A DNA stretch of 23,545 nt, from the NCBI GenBank assembly GCA_002366725.1, contig DFBT01000041.1, forward strand, positions 1-23,545, written 5' to 3'. Source of the DNA: Caldifarciminota bacterium UBA3073. GTDB taxonomy: Bacteria; Hydrothermota; UBA3073. Shown in pieces: positions 15,610-22,087 of the stretch (its first letter is position 1; every line of letters starts with the position of its first letter). Both the position numbers and the translations under genes were made by a program. The notes below the pieces were generated by a model. That model had not been told where the DNA came from. It saw nothing but the letters and a program-made list of their open reading frames with translations, and did not search any database.

Positions 15610-16478
15610 TGGCTCAAAAAACCACACACCGCTTAATACAGGGTGATGCCCGCGAAATGGACTTTATTCCAGACGAAAGCATCCATTTAATCGTCACTTC
15701 GCCACCATATTGGATCCTCAAAAGGTATCGTGAGCATCCCGGTCAATTAGGTCATATTGAGAACTACGAAGAATTCGTCAAGGAGTTATCGGAGGTCTGG
15801 CGACATTGCTATAGAGTATTAGTACCAGGTGGCAGATTAATTTGTGTCGTTGGCGATGTATGCCTTTCTAGAAGGAAATTTGGGAGACATAGAGTAGTTC
15901 CACTACATGCTAACATTGTAGTTGAGTGTAGGGAAATTGGGTTTGACAATTTAAATCCCATCATATGGCACAAAATATCCAACGCCACCTACGAGGTCAA
16001 TAACGGTACGAGGTTTTTGGGTAAACCCTACGAACCAAATTCCATCATAAAAAATGACATCGAATTTATCCTTATGCAGCGCAAACCGGGAGGTTACCGT
16101 AAGCCAACACTGGAACAACGGCGGTTGAGTATGATAGATAAAAAAGATTATAATGCATGGTTTAGACAATTTTGGAATATTCCCGGAGCATCAACAAGAA
16201 ATCATCCTGCCCCATTTCCATTGGAGTTAGCATATAGGCTTGTAAGGATGTTTTCTTTTTATGGAGATACTGTTCTTGATCCTTTCTGTGGTACTGGAAC
16301 AACGATGCTTGCGGCGATGAGAGCAAATAGATACAGTATAGGTATTGAGATTGATCCAGAATATTGTCGGATGGCATTGAAAAAACTTCGTCAAGAAGGA
16401 CAGACCCCGTTTAAAGAGATAGAAATTAAATTGGAAAAAGTGGAGATGAGCATTGTTGAAGAACCCAAATACAGCTAA
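15606..16478 (+). CDS. DNA methyltransferase, beta class (type II modification enzyme)
   Basis: The product is 290 aa. Catalytic motif IV TSPPYW (31-36) lies near the N-terminus, and the AdoMet-binding motif I DPFCGTGTT (225-233) near the C-terminus, followed by IGIEIDPEYC. Order IV-TRD-I defines the beta class. TSPPYW is the form common in N4-cytosine methyltransferases, though N6-adenine enzymes with the same motif exist. The highly patterned RHCYRVLVPGGRLICVVGDV at 66-85 is typical. ATG 15606 overlaps the endonuclease stop, giving translational coupling; a second ATG follows immediately. It should methylate host DNA at the endonuclease's target. Confidence 0.92.
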   Translation: MMAQKTTHRLIQGDAREMDFIPDESIHLIVTSPPYWILKRYREHPGQLGHIENYEEFVKELSEVWRHCYRVLVPGGRLICVVGDVCLSRRKFGRHRVVPLHANIVVECREIGFDNLNPIIWHKISNATYEVNNGTRFLGKPYEPNSIIKNDIEFILMQRKPGGYRKPTLEQRRLSMIDKKDYNAWFRQFWNIPGASTRNHPAPFPLELAYRLVRMFSFYGDTVLDPFCGTGTTMLAAMRANRYSIGIEIDPEYCRMALKKLRQEGQTPFKEIEIKLEKVEMSIVEEPKYS

Positions 16479-16563
16479 AACAGCGCTTAACAGACTCACC
16501 AAATCTACAGAACGCTCCGCCTGCCCAATTGCACTACGCATAGTCCTAGGAAAGGTGGTCTAA
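16453..16563 (+). CDS. Possible small basic protein overlapping the methyltransferase end
   Basis: A TTG at 16453 with GGAG at 16442-16445 (7-nt spacing) opens a 36-codon frame overlapping the methyltransferase's last 26 bp. It reads into LKNPNTAKTALNRLTK, continues to ACPIALRIVLGKVV, and its TAA is immediately followed by the ATG of the next gene. Composition is protein-like and basic. Evidence is only spacing and overlap; a run this long without a stop is not rare by chance. It is not recognised. Confidence 0.3.
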   Translation: MLKNPNTAKTALNRLTKSTERSACPIALRIVLGKVV

Positions 16564-16854
16564 ATGAAAGAAGATTTAGAATTTCTGGGGAAATTCCCGA
16601 AAGACCGCAATGAACTGTATATTGTATATGAACTTTATACTTTTGATAATCTCTTCCGACTACTTTTGACAAACGGTTTTGACCATGAAGAATCTCTTTA
16701 CTTCATTCTCTGTAATTGCTCGTTAAGTGCTCTTGTCTTTCAGGAGAGAATTCACAATAAAGGATATAAGAAGCTTTCAGCGAAGGACGCATCGCCTACT
16801 GATTTGACTGCCTGTAAAGCAGGGCTAATTTGCGATCTGGGAAGCATGAAATGA
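16564..16854 (+). CDS. Hypothetical small protein of the restriction-modification module
   Basis: The product is 96 aa and is not recognised. The start at 16564 follows AAAGGTGG with good spacing. The sequence is mixed helical (ELYIVYELYTFDNLFRLLL, then EESLYFILCNCSLSALVF), with cysteines at about 70, 72, 84 and 90 but no metal-binding spacing I trust. Tight spacing after the methyltransferase and a 4-bp overlap with the next small ORF suggest it is part of the same transcript. It may be a control, accessory or toxin-antitoxin-like protein, but nothing in the sequence decides. Confidence 0.5.
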   Translation: MKEDLEFLGKFPKDRNELYIVYELYTFDNLFRLLLTNGFDHEESLYFILCNCSLSALVFQERIHNKGYKKLSAKDASPTDLTACKAGLICDLGSMK

Positions 16855-16955
16855 AGATCTATAAGTATTACAGGAAAGTGGACGATGGGATTGAGGTGGA
16901 TTGTGGAAAATATTACAGGTCACAGGGTTTGCGAAAACGGGCCCTTACAGACTGA
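16851..16955 (+). CDS. Small ORF overlapping the previous gene by ATGA
   Basis: A 34-aa frame starts at ATG 16851, overlapping the preceding stop by 4 bp, as in coupled operons. It is basic and tyrosine-rich (MKIYKYYRKVDDGIEVDCGK at the start). It ends just before the promoter of the second defence module, so it could be the remaining 5' part of a longer gene cut off at a module junction. It is not recognised. Confidence 0.4.
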   Translation: MKIYKYYRKVDDGIEVDCGKYYRSQGLRKRALTD

Positions 16956-16992
16956 CGCTTTTACCCCGGGCTTTTCACTGGTGTCTTTTGGT

Positions 16993-17021
16993 TTGACTTT
17001 TCGTTGGTTTTTTGGCATAAT
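16993..17021 (+). promoter_or_regulatory. Promoter of the methyltransferase/Cas4-like/ATPase operon
   Basis: TTGACT (16993-16998), a 17-bp spacer and CATAAT (17016-17021). It closely resembles the promoter at 14613-14641 in both hexamers and spacing. Confidence 0.8.
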
Positions 17022-17135
17022 AAAAATAGGTTATCGGTATTCAAGTTACAAACTACAGAGATTTACACACATATAAGTAAGAAATCAACACGAAAGATAG
17101 TTACTCCTTTAGATAATTTAGAAATAGAAGGGAGC

Positions 17136-17168
17136 ATGAATAAAAAAGAAGGAAAAGAGCAGTTATAG
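17136..17168 (+). CDS. Possible 10-aa leader peptide
   Basis: ATG 17136 is preceded by GGGAG and reads MNKKEGKEQL before TAG 17166-17168, which lies 5 bp upstream of the first leader hairpin. Position and ribosome-binding site suit a translated leader peptide, but there is no run of a single regulatory codon beyond three lysines. Confidence 0.3.
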   Translation: MNKKEGKEQL

Positions 17169-17173
17169 GGATG

Positions 17174-17260
17174 CCTGTCTGTCGGCAGATAGGTATATCC
17201 GAAGTACGCTTTGGATATAACTCCGTTCTGCAGGCATTTTCGTACTTAACTGCGGATATA
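17174..17260 (+). promoter_or_regulatory. Competing hairpins in the defence-operon leader
   Basis: Hairpin 1: CCTGTCTG / CAGATAGG with a TCGG loop (17174-17193). TATATCC (17194-17200) can then pair with GGATATA at 17213-17219, or TATATCCG-AAGTACG (17194-17208) can pair with CGTACTT (17241-17247) and CGGATATA (17253-17260) across a 5-nt bulge. The two structures exclude each other. No T-run follows, so it is not a classical attenuator; protein binding to the repeated arms is an alternative. Confidence 0.5.
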
Positions 17261-17298
17261 AAAAAGTTATATGAAATGGCAGTATAAGGTGTAAGACT

Positions 17299-18711
17299 AT
17301 GATAGTAAAAACACAACACAACATAAAACAATTAATCAAGAAATATAGGGCAAAAGATAATACACCTATTGTTTTTGATTTCAAAAAAGCTTCTAAAGAT
17401 TTATGGGATAATAAATGCGATAAAGATAATAGGTACATAAACTATATTCATTATTATCCAGGAAGAATTTATCCATACATTCCTCTTTACGTCTTATCAC
17501 TAAACGATTTTTCGCATCTTAATGGATATTTATTGGATCCTTTTGCAGGAAGCGGTACCATTTTATTAGAATCTATCATAAATCCTGTTTTTAAAAGAAA
17601 TGCCATTGGCGTAGAAATAAATCCATTGGCGCGCCTAATTTCTAAAGTTAAATTAACTCCTATCGATCTTGCTACAGTTCCCCAGTTAATGAAAAAACTT
17701 CACATATTATATTTGCGAAAAGCAGATACCAGTAATTATATTCCTACATTTAAAAATATTAATTTGTGGTTTTTTAATAAGGCGATTAAAAAGTTGGCCA
17801 AGTTAAAATATGCTATCGAAAAATTAAATGTATCAGTCGATTATAAGGATTTCTTTTGGGTATGTTTTTCCAGTATAATTAGGAAGGTTTCAAAGGCTGA
17901 TCCTTATATACCGCCACCTGTACTCTTAAAACCTGAGAAATACAAAAATAATCCTAACAAATACCAAAAATTAAAAAACCATTTAAATCGTGCTGAGGAT
18001 CCTGAAGTATGGAATCTCTTTGAAACAGGTGTTAATAAGAATTTGGCTAAATTAGGATATCTAAATAATTTTGAAGAGCTAAGAACTGGAAAAATAAAAG
18101 CTGAAATCATATGGTATGATGCAAGGTGTATAAAAAGGGGACAATTGAGTGAACGTGGTAGAATTGATATAAACCAGACAAAGAAATTACCATTAAATAG
18201 CTTCGATATTATATTCACCTCACCACCATACCTAACCGCACAGAAATACATAAGAACGAGTAAACTTGAGCTTTTGTGGTTGGGATATAGTGAAAAAGAT
18301 ATTAACTCCTTGGATAAAACATCTATAGGAACTGAAAGAATTCCTTCCAAAGCCAGGATTACAGAGTTGAGTATAAATTCTATTGACTCATTGGTAAATC
18401 GCACTTTCTCTAAATCTAAAGGGAGGGGATTAATGGTTTATAATTACTTTGAAAACATGGTGAAAGTTTTTAAAGAAATGTATTGCCTTCTAAGAAAAGG
18501 AGGATATGCTATTTTTGTTGTAGGGTGCAATAAGGTCTTGGGCGAAAAAGTGGACACATATAGACTCTTAACAGATGAGGCCATTAGTGTGGGCTTTAAA
18601 GAAATTCTTATCTTCAAGGACAAAATACGGACAAGAAGCATGATGACTAAAAGAAACGGTACGGGAGGAATCATAAAGAATGAATATATTATTATGCTTA
18701 AAAAGGAGTGA
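17299..18711 (+). CDS. DNA methyltransferase with motif order I...IV (defence module)
   Basis: The product is 470 aa. HYYPGRIYPYIPLYV (51-65) leads into AdoMet motif I LLDPFAGSGTILLE (78-91) and motif II IGVEINPLA (103-111). The catalytic motif IV TSPPY lies 220 residues later (307-311), followed by the C-terminal strand KGGYAIFVVG. A target-recognition region probably occupies about 115-300. Order I-TRD-IV resembles the alpha class, but the TSPPY/DPFAGSGT sequences resemble N4-cytosine/N6-adenine enzymes that are usually beta class. It is likely the self-marking component of the operon; target base and site are unknown. AT-rich codons differ from the flanking housekeeping genes. Confidence 0.85.
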   Translation: MIVKTQHNIKQLIKKYRAKDNTPIVFDFKKASKDLWDNKCDKDNRYINYIHYYPGRIYPYIPLYVLSLNDFSHLNGYLLDPFAGSGTILLESIINPVFKRNAIGVEINPLARLISKVKLTPIDLATVPQLMKKLHILYLRKADTSNYIPTFKNINLWFFNKAIKKLAKLKYAIEKLNVSVDYKDFFWVCFSSIIRKVSKADPYIPPPVLLKPEKYKNNPNKYQKLKNHLNRAEDPEVWNLFETGVNKNLAKLGYLNNFEELRTGKIKAEIIWYDARCIKRGQLSERGRIDINQTKKLPLNSFDIIFTSPPYLTAQKYIRTSKLELLWLGYSEKDINSLDKTSIGTERIPSKARITELSINSIDSLVNRTFSKSKGRGLMVYNYFENMVKVFKEMYCLLRKGGYAIFVVGCNKVLGEKVDTYRLLTDEAISVGFKEILIFKDKIRTRSMMTKRNGTGGIIKNEYIIMLKKE

Positions 18712-18716
18712 TAACA

Positions 18717-19733
18717 ATGTTCCAAATTGTAGCAATGTGGAATCTCTCGAGACCCGATGAAGAAATGAAAGAATCTGTTGAGAACACAGAGCTGAGAGGA
18801 TACAATCCTAAAACTATCTTAACAGGAGAGTTCGCAATAAAAATTGCAAATGAAGAGGTTAAGCCATTATCTGTTAGTAATATAGCTGACAGATATTGTT
18901 TCACTAGAAGGGATTTGTATTTTAGCAAAGGCGTTAATCGGTTGCGGGGAAAAAATCAAAAAGAAACATGGGGAAGTAAAGCAGGTCCTATAGTTGAGAA
19001 CTACATTGAGCAAATTTTTGTAAGTGAGAATACCAAAAATTTAAAAACCTATGAGTCTGTGAGGGAGAAAGGACATAATATTTATAGTAAGTTCATTAAA
19101 GAAAAAAGTGATCGTTTAGAAGAGCTGAAAACTTTAGAAGAAAATTCTTTAAGTACGGAAAGTGGAGACACTAGATGGCTTCTAAAACTACTTAACAATA
19201 ATGGTAGAGCAGAATTAGCAATTCAAGCTTTACACACACTATTAAAAGAGAATGGATTTCTAGATACAGTTCATATAAATATAAAAGAAAAAATAAAACC
19301 TAACTCAAAGCAAATAGGTATAAGCCCAGCTGTAGAACCTGATTTTATAATTCCTAAATTTGGTATAGTGGGTGATGTTAAAACTGGCGTTGAGTTTAAA
19401 GATCATTTCCTGCTAACCTGTGCTGGATACGCTTTAGCGTATGAAAATGAGAACGGCAAGGATAAAGATATTAATTGGGGGATAATTTACTTTTTCCCTA
19501 CTCGCAATCCAAGTTGGATGGTAAAGCCTTTAACCTTTGCTCAAATATACATCTTTCCAATAGATGATCATATAAGGGAATGGTTTTTGGATGTTAGGGA
19601 TGAGGCCTACAATATAATTTCAAAAAATAAACCGCCAGGTTTTCCACCTGAAAATAAAAGAGAGCACTGTAAACATTGCAAATTTAAAGATAATTGTAAA
19701 AGAGAGGGATTGGAGTTGAGAGAAGATGAATAA
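18717..19733 (+). CDS. Cas4-like PD-(D/E)XK nuclease with Fe-S cysteines
   Basis: The product is 338 aa. ATG 18717 is preferred, since AAGGAG (18703-18708) lies 8 nt upstream; a GTG at 18708 is in frame. Residues 54-70 (NIADRYCFTRRDLYFSK) carry Cys61 in a Cas4-like N-terminal position. The nuclease core is E207-P-D209, then G-D220-V-K222-TG. HFLLTCAGYALAYE (230-243) takes the place of the QxxxY helix. Three C-terminal cysteines (C318, C321, C327 in HCKHCKFKDNC) complete a set of four, as in Cas4/AddB-type Fe-S nucleases. Such enzymes cut or resect DNA ends. With no CRISPR or cas1/cas2 nearby, I infer a stand-alone defence effector. Start and stop are tightly coupled to both neighbours. Confidence 0.8.
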   Translation: MFQIVAMWNLSRPDEEMKESVENTELRGYNPKTILTGEFAIKIANEEVKPLSVSNIADRYCFTRRDLYFSKGVNRLRGKNQKETWGSKAGPIVENYIEQIFVSENTKNLKTYESVREKGHNIYSKFIKEKSDRLEELKTLEENSLSTESGDTRWLLKLLNNNGRAELAIQALHTLLKENGFLDTVHINIKEKIKPNSKQIGISPAVEPDFIIPKFGIVGDVKTGVEFKDHFLLTCAGYALAYENENGKDKDINWGIIYFFPTRNPSWMVKPLTFAQIYIFPIDDHIREWFLDVRDEAYNIISKNKPPGFPPENKREHCKHCKFKDNCKREGLELREDE

Positions 19734-20601
19734 AACAGACGTACCATTAATAAAAGAATATCGTATTAATAGACAAAAAAAATGCTTAAAATGCATTTAC
19801 AAATACGCCTTCGATAGAGATAAACAGAAAGAGTGTATATTAAGTCTCTACCACAATAGAAAAGAAAGAAGTTCTGAGCATAGAGAAAAAAGCATCTTCA
19901 GAGGAATGGTTATCCCATCCTTAAGATACCTTGGCTTAATAGTGGGGTATGGGGATTCAATCAGAATAAGTGCCAATGGTAAACTCATAATTGAAAGTGA
20001 GGCCATGAATAGCAAATTACATGAGCGGGTTTTAAGAGCAGTGATATATGAAGTTGATAAAAACATATTTCATTTTATCGATTTTATCAAGGGACTTTCT
20101 TCATTTCCACCTAGAGAGATTATCAATAAACTTTGTAATAAAATAAGCGGCCCACCGGATAAGCAGAAAAGGGAAAGGATTAGAAAATTTCTTTCTATAC
20201 TTGAACAAGTTAAGTTGATGAATCATTCCTCACAAAAGCTATCCCTTAATAAGAAAAAATACAATCAAGCTATAAAAGATGTGGATGTTAGTATGAAAAA
20301 CATAGAGGATTTTAAGAAATGCTTCTTTGATGCCTATTTTGAAGTAAGCAAAAATACAGCAGGCATTGCGGATATTGTAGATATTAGGGAGAAAGTATCT
20401 ATACAAATGCTAAAAGAGTACAAGGTAATAGTTACTGAAGACCAATTTGATGAATTATTAAGGGGAACTCCTTTTGAAACTGAAAAATATATTATATCGT
20501 TAGGTGAGCCTATGGGTGCGGAGGAAAAATTGTTTAAATACAAAGGTGATTATTTTAGAACTTTATATATAAAAACACGTAAAATGGGGGTAACAAAATG
20601 A
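19726..20601 (+). CDS. Unrecognised protein, probably repeated winged helices (defence module)
   Basis: The product is 291 aa and I do not recognise the family. It overlaps the nuclease gene by 8 bp and the ATPase gene by 4 bp. C20, C23 and C37 near the N-terminus could bind metal. Residues 58-90 (FRGMVIPSLRYLGLIVGYGD, then SIRISANGKLIIE) look like a winged helix: recognition helix, wing, then the ISANGKLI strand. Residues 151-180 and 213-285 show similar helix-turn-strand spacing. A DNA-binding or adaptor role linking nuclease and ATPase is plausible. It could instead be a divergent nuclease, but no PD-(D/E)XK, HNH or PLD motif is visible. Confidence 0.65.
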   Translation: MNKTDVPLIKEYRINRQKKCLKCIYKYAFDRDKQKECILSLYHNRKERSSEHREKSIFRGMVIPSLRYLGLIVGYGDSIRISANGKLIIESEAMNSKLHERVLRAVIYEVDKNIFHFIDFIKGLSSFPPREIINKLCNKISGPPDKQKRERIRKFLSILEQVKLMNHSSQKLSLNKKKYNQAIKDVDVSMKNIEDFKKCFFDAYFEVSKNTAGIADIVDIREKVSIQMLKEYKVIVTEDQFDELLRGTPFETEKYIISLGEPMGAEEKLFKYKGDYFRTLYIKTRKMGVTK

Positions 20602-21806
20602 AAAATAGCAAATTCCTTGAGGAAAAATATGGCTTAAAAGAAACGGTGAAAGGAGCTTTTTCAGATAAAATAGCTCGCGAAAAACAGTTAGAATGGTGGG
20701 TAGATAGGGAAGAGGAATTGGAGAAATGGAAGTATATCATTGAACATTCTTTATCTACTAATAAAAATTATATCGTGTTTATAATAGGAAGCTATGGTCG
20801 GGGAAAAACACTTTCATTGCTGAAAGTAAAAAAGGAAGCAATGAAATACAAAGCAATACTTCCGATTTACTTAAACTTTAAGGGAGAAGAAAAGTCTAAA
20901 CCGGGATTGGATTTTATTCTCAGAATCTTTAAAAACATAGATTTTGATAAAATTAGAGAAGACAAAACTGATAAAGAGGTAAAAAGTGCCATCGAAAATA
21001 TCCCTGTAACTTTCGAAGAACCAAAAAAAATATTAAATATAATTTATTTTGGTAAAACTGGTAAACTTCGATACAAGCCATTGTTCGAAAATGAATCGGT
21101 TCAAAAGAGAGAAGGAAAATCTGAAGATAGCAAATTAGCTCTATTCTTTTTAAGAGGAGAAATAAAGCCTACTACTCCGCAACTTAAAGAGTTAGAGATT
21201 ATAAGGAAAATGGAAAATATTGATATTACTAAAGAGTATCTTGCTGCAGTTCTGTATTTTATAAAAAACTTACGATATAAGACACTGCTATTGTCGGTGG
21301 ATGAATTTGAATATTTATTTAGCTTGGTCTCTAAGCCTCAACAAAGTATTTATCTAGCTGTGTTAAGGAGTTTATATGACTTTCCTTCAGGAGTGAATGT
21401 GAAACCAGAAGATATTGTAAATATGGTATTTTTTATTGCAATTTCTGAAGATGGATGGGATAGATTGAAAGTGATGGAAAAGAGAGAAATGCATCAAGGT
21501 GGACCCATAAGACCTTTAATTCGCAGAATTGACGGGGAAACTGTACTTGGTAGATTTGATAAAGAACAATCGCGTAAGCTTATAATAGTAAGATTAAGGT
21601 ACAATAGAAAAAAGGGCAAATTTGAAGATAATCCATTGATACCTTTTACAGAAGATTTTGTAGATTATATTCACGGGGTCACAGAAGGAGAACCTAGTAA
21701 AATTGTAGTTAGATGTGGACATGTTTTGGATAAAGGTTTGGCCGAAAGAGTCCCGTTATTAACAAGAGAATTTGCAGAACGAGTTTTGGAAGAGAGGACA
21801 TTTTAA
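20598..21806 (+). CDS. ORC/Cdc6-like AAA+ ATPase (defence module)
   Basis: The product is 402 aa. Walker A GSYGRGKT (64-71), Walker B LLLSVDEFE (230-238, Asp235 and Glu236) and a sensor-1-like FFIAISEDGW (278-287) are clear. EGEPSKIVVRCGHVLD (363-378) resembles the sensor-2/lid region of ORC/Cdc6-type ATPases. The long insertion between Walker A and B (about 95-220) is charged and not recognised. ATP-binding proteins of this general kind occur in BREX and other defence loci, but the partners here differ. I infer an ATP-driven sensor or loader for the nuclease. The ATG overlaps the previous stop by 4 bp, and it is the last gene of the operon. Confidence 0.8.
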   Translation: MKNSKFLEEKYGLKETVKGAFSDKIAREKQLEWWVDREEELEKWKYIIEHSLSTNKNYIVFIIGSYGRGKTLSLLKVKKEAMKYKAILPIYLNFKGEEKSKPGLDFILRIFKNIDFDKIREDKTDKEVKSAIENIPVTFEEPKKILNIIYFGKTGKLRYKPLFENESVQKREGKSEDSKLALFFLRGEIKPTTPQLKELEIIRKMENIDITKEYLAAVLYFIKNLRYKTLLLSVDEFEYLFSLVSKPQQSIYLAVLRSLYDFPSGVNVKPEDIVNMVFFIAISEDGWDRLKVMEKREMHQGGPIRPLIRRIDGETVLGRFDKEQSRKLIIVRLRYNRKKGKFEDNPLIPFTEDFVDYIHGVTEGEPSKIVVRCGHVLDKGLAERVPLLTREFAERVLEERTF

Positions 21807-21950
21807 AATGTCACTACATTATATATCACATAATATTAAAGGAAATTTATCCCACCAAGCAGACGGTGGGCGAACGAGATTATCACAAGAAATGAAAGAC
21901 CAGAGGCGAATCATCTCAAAACTAACAATGCGAAATTATCAATTAAAATT

Positions 21951-21978
21951 TTGACTTGCTAATTTTACATTCTATCCT
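21951..21978 (+). promoter_or_regulatory. Possible promoter for accC
   Basis: TTGACT (21951-21956), a 16-bp spacer and TATCCT (21973-21978). It is weaker than the other promoters in this window, but it is the only candidate seen upstream of accC outside the island. The leader would contain the palindrome at 22037-22062. Confidence 0.35.
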
Positions 21979-22036
21979 CTTTAGTCTGTGGTCTTCAGTC
22001 AGGATTTATAATCAGTGTAATCTGCGCAAATCCCTG

Positions 22037-22062
22037 CCCCGCACCTATACATAGGTGCGGGG
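22037..22062. repeat. Perfect 12-bp-arm palindrome in the accC leader
   Basis: CCCCGCACCTAT-AC-ATAGGTGCGGGG forms a G/C-rich stem with a 2-nt spacer. It is preceded by TAATCTGCGC and followed by GTGAACGTCC, echoing the AATCTGCGT-bracketed elements at 193-278 and 4722-4811. There is no T-tract, so it is not a standard terminator. It lies 25 bp upstream of the accC start region. Confidence 0.7.
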
Positions 22063-22087
22063 TGAACGTCCGAAAAGAAAAAGATAA

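Larger units (their letters stand above)
16956..17298 (+). promoter_or_regulatory. Promoter and long structured leader of the four-gene defence module
   Basis: No long gene is seen in this 343-bp stretch. A promoter (16993-17021) gives an expected transcript start near 17028 and a 271-nt leader. The leader includes a 10-codon ORF with a GGGAG ribosome-binding site (17136-17168, MNKKEGKEQL), a hairpin at 17174-17193, and an alternative-pairing segment at 17194-17260. The methyltransferase ATG at 17299 has AAGGTG upstream. Confidence 0.6.
21807..22087. repeat. Intergenic region at the right edge of the island
   Basis: No gene is seen. A hairpin CCCACC...GGTGGG (21851-21870) is followed directly by core-genome repeat words ACGAGATTATCACAAG (from 21875), AAAGACCAGAG (from 21896) and TTTAGTCTGTGGTCTTCAGTC (about 21980-22000). 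The phrase TAATCTGCGC and a perfect palindrome (22037-22062) follow. The change from island-type to repeat-mosaic DNA falls at about 21870. Confidence 0.6.

Noticed and set aside
17904..18404. 166-aa minus-strand ORF
   Set aside because: Antisense to the defence methyltransferase; Ser/Phe/Leu-rich shadow of Lys/Asn/Glu-rich coding sequence.
17299..21806. BREX, DISARM, Dnd/Ssp or CRISPR assignment for the operon
   Set aside because: Signature genes (PglZ, BrxL, DISARM helicase, DndC/D, Cas1/2) are absent; only generic parts (methyltransferase, ATPase, nuclease) are shared.
21851..21870. Rho-independent terminator of the defence operon
   Set aside because: The hairpin has no T-tract and resembles the short dispersed hairpins at 9156 and 17174.
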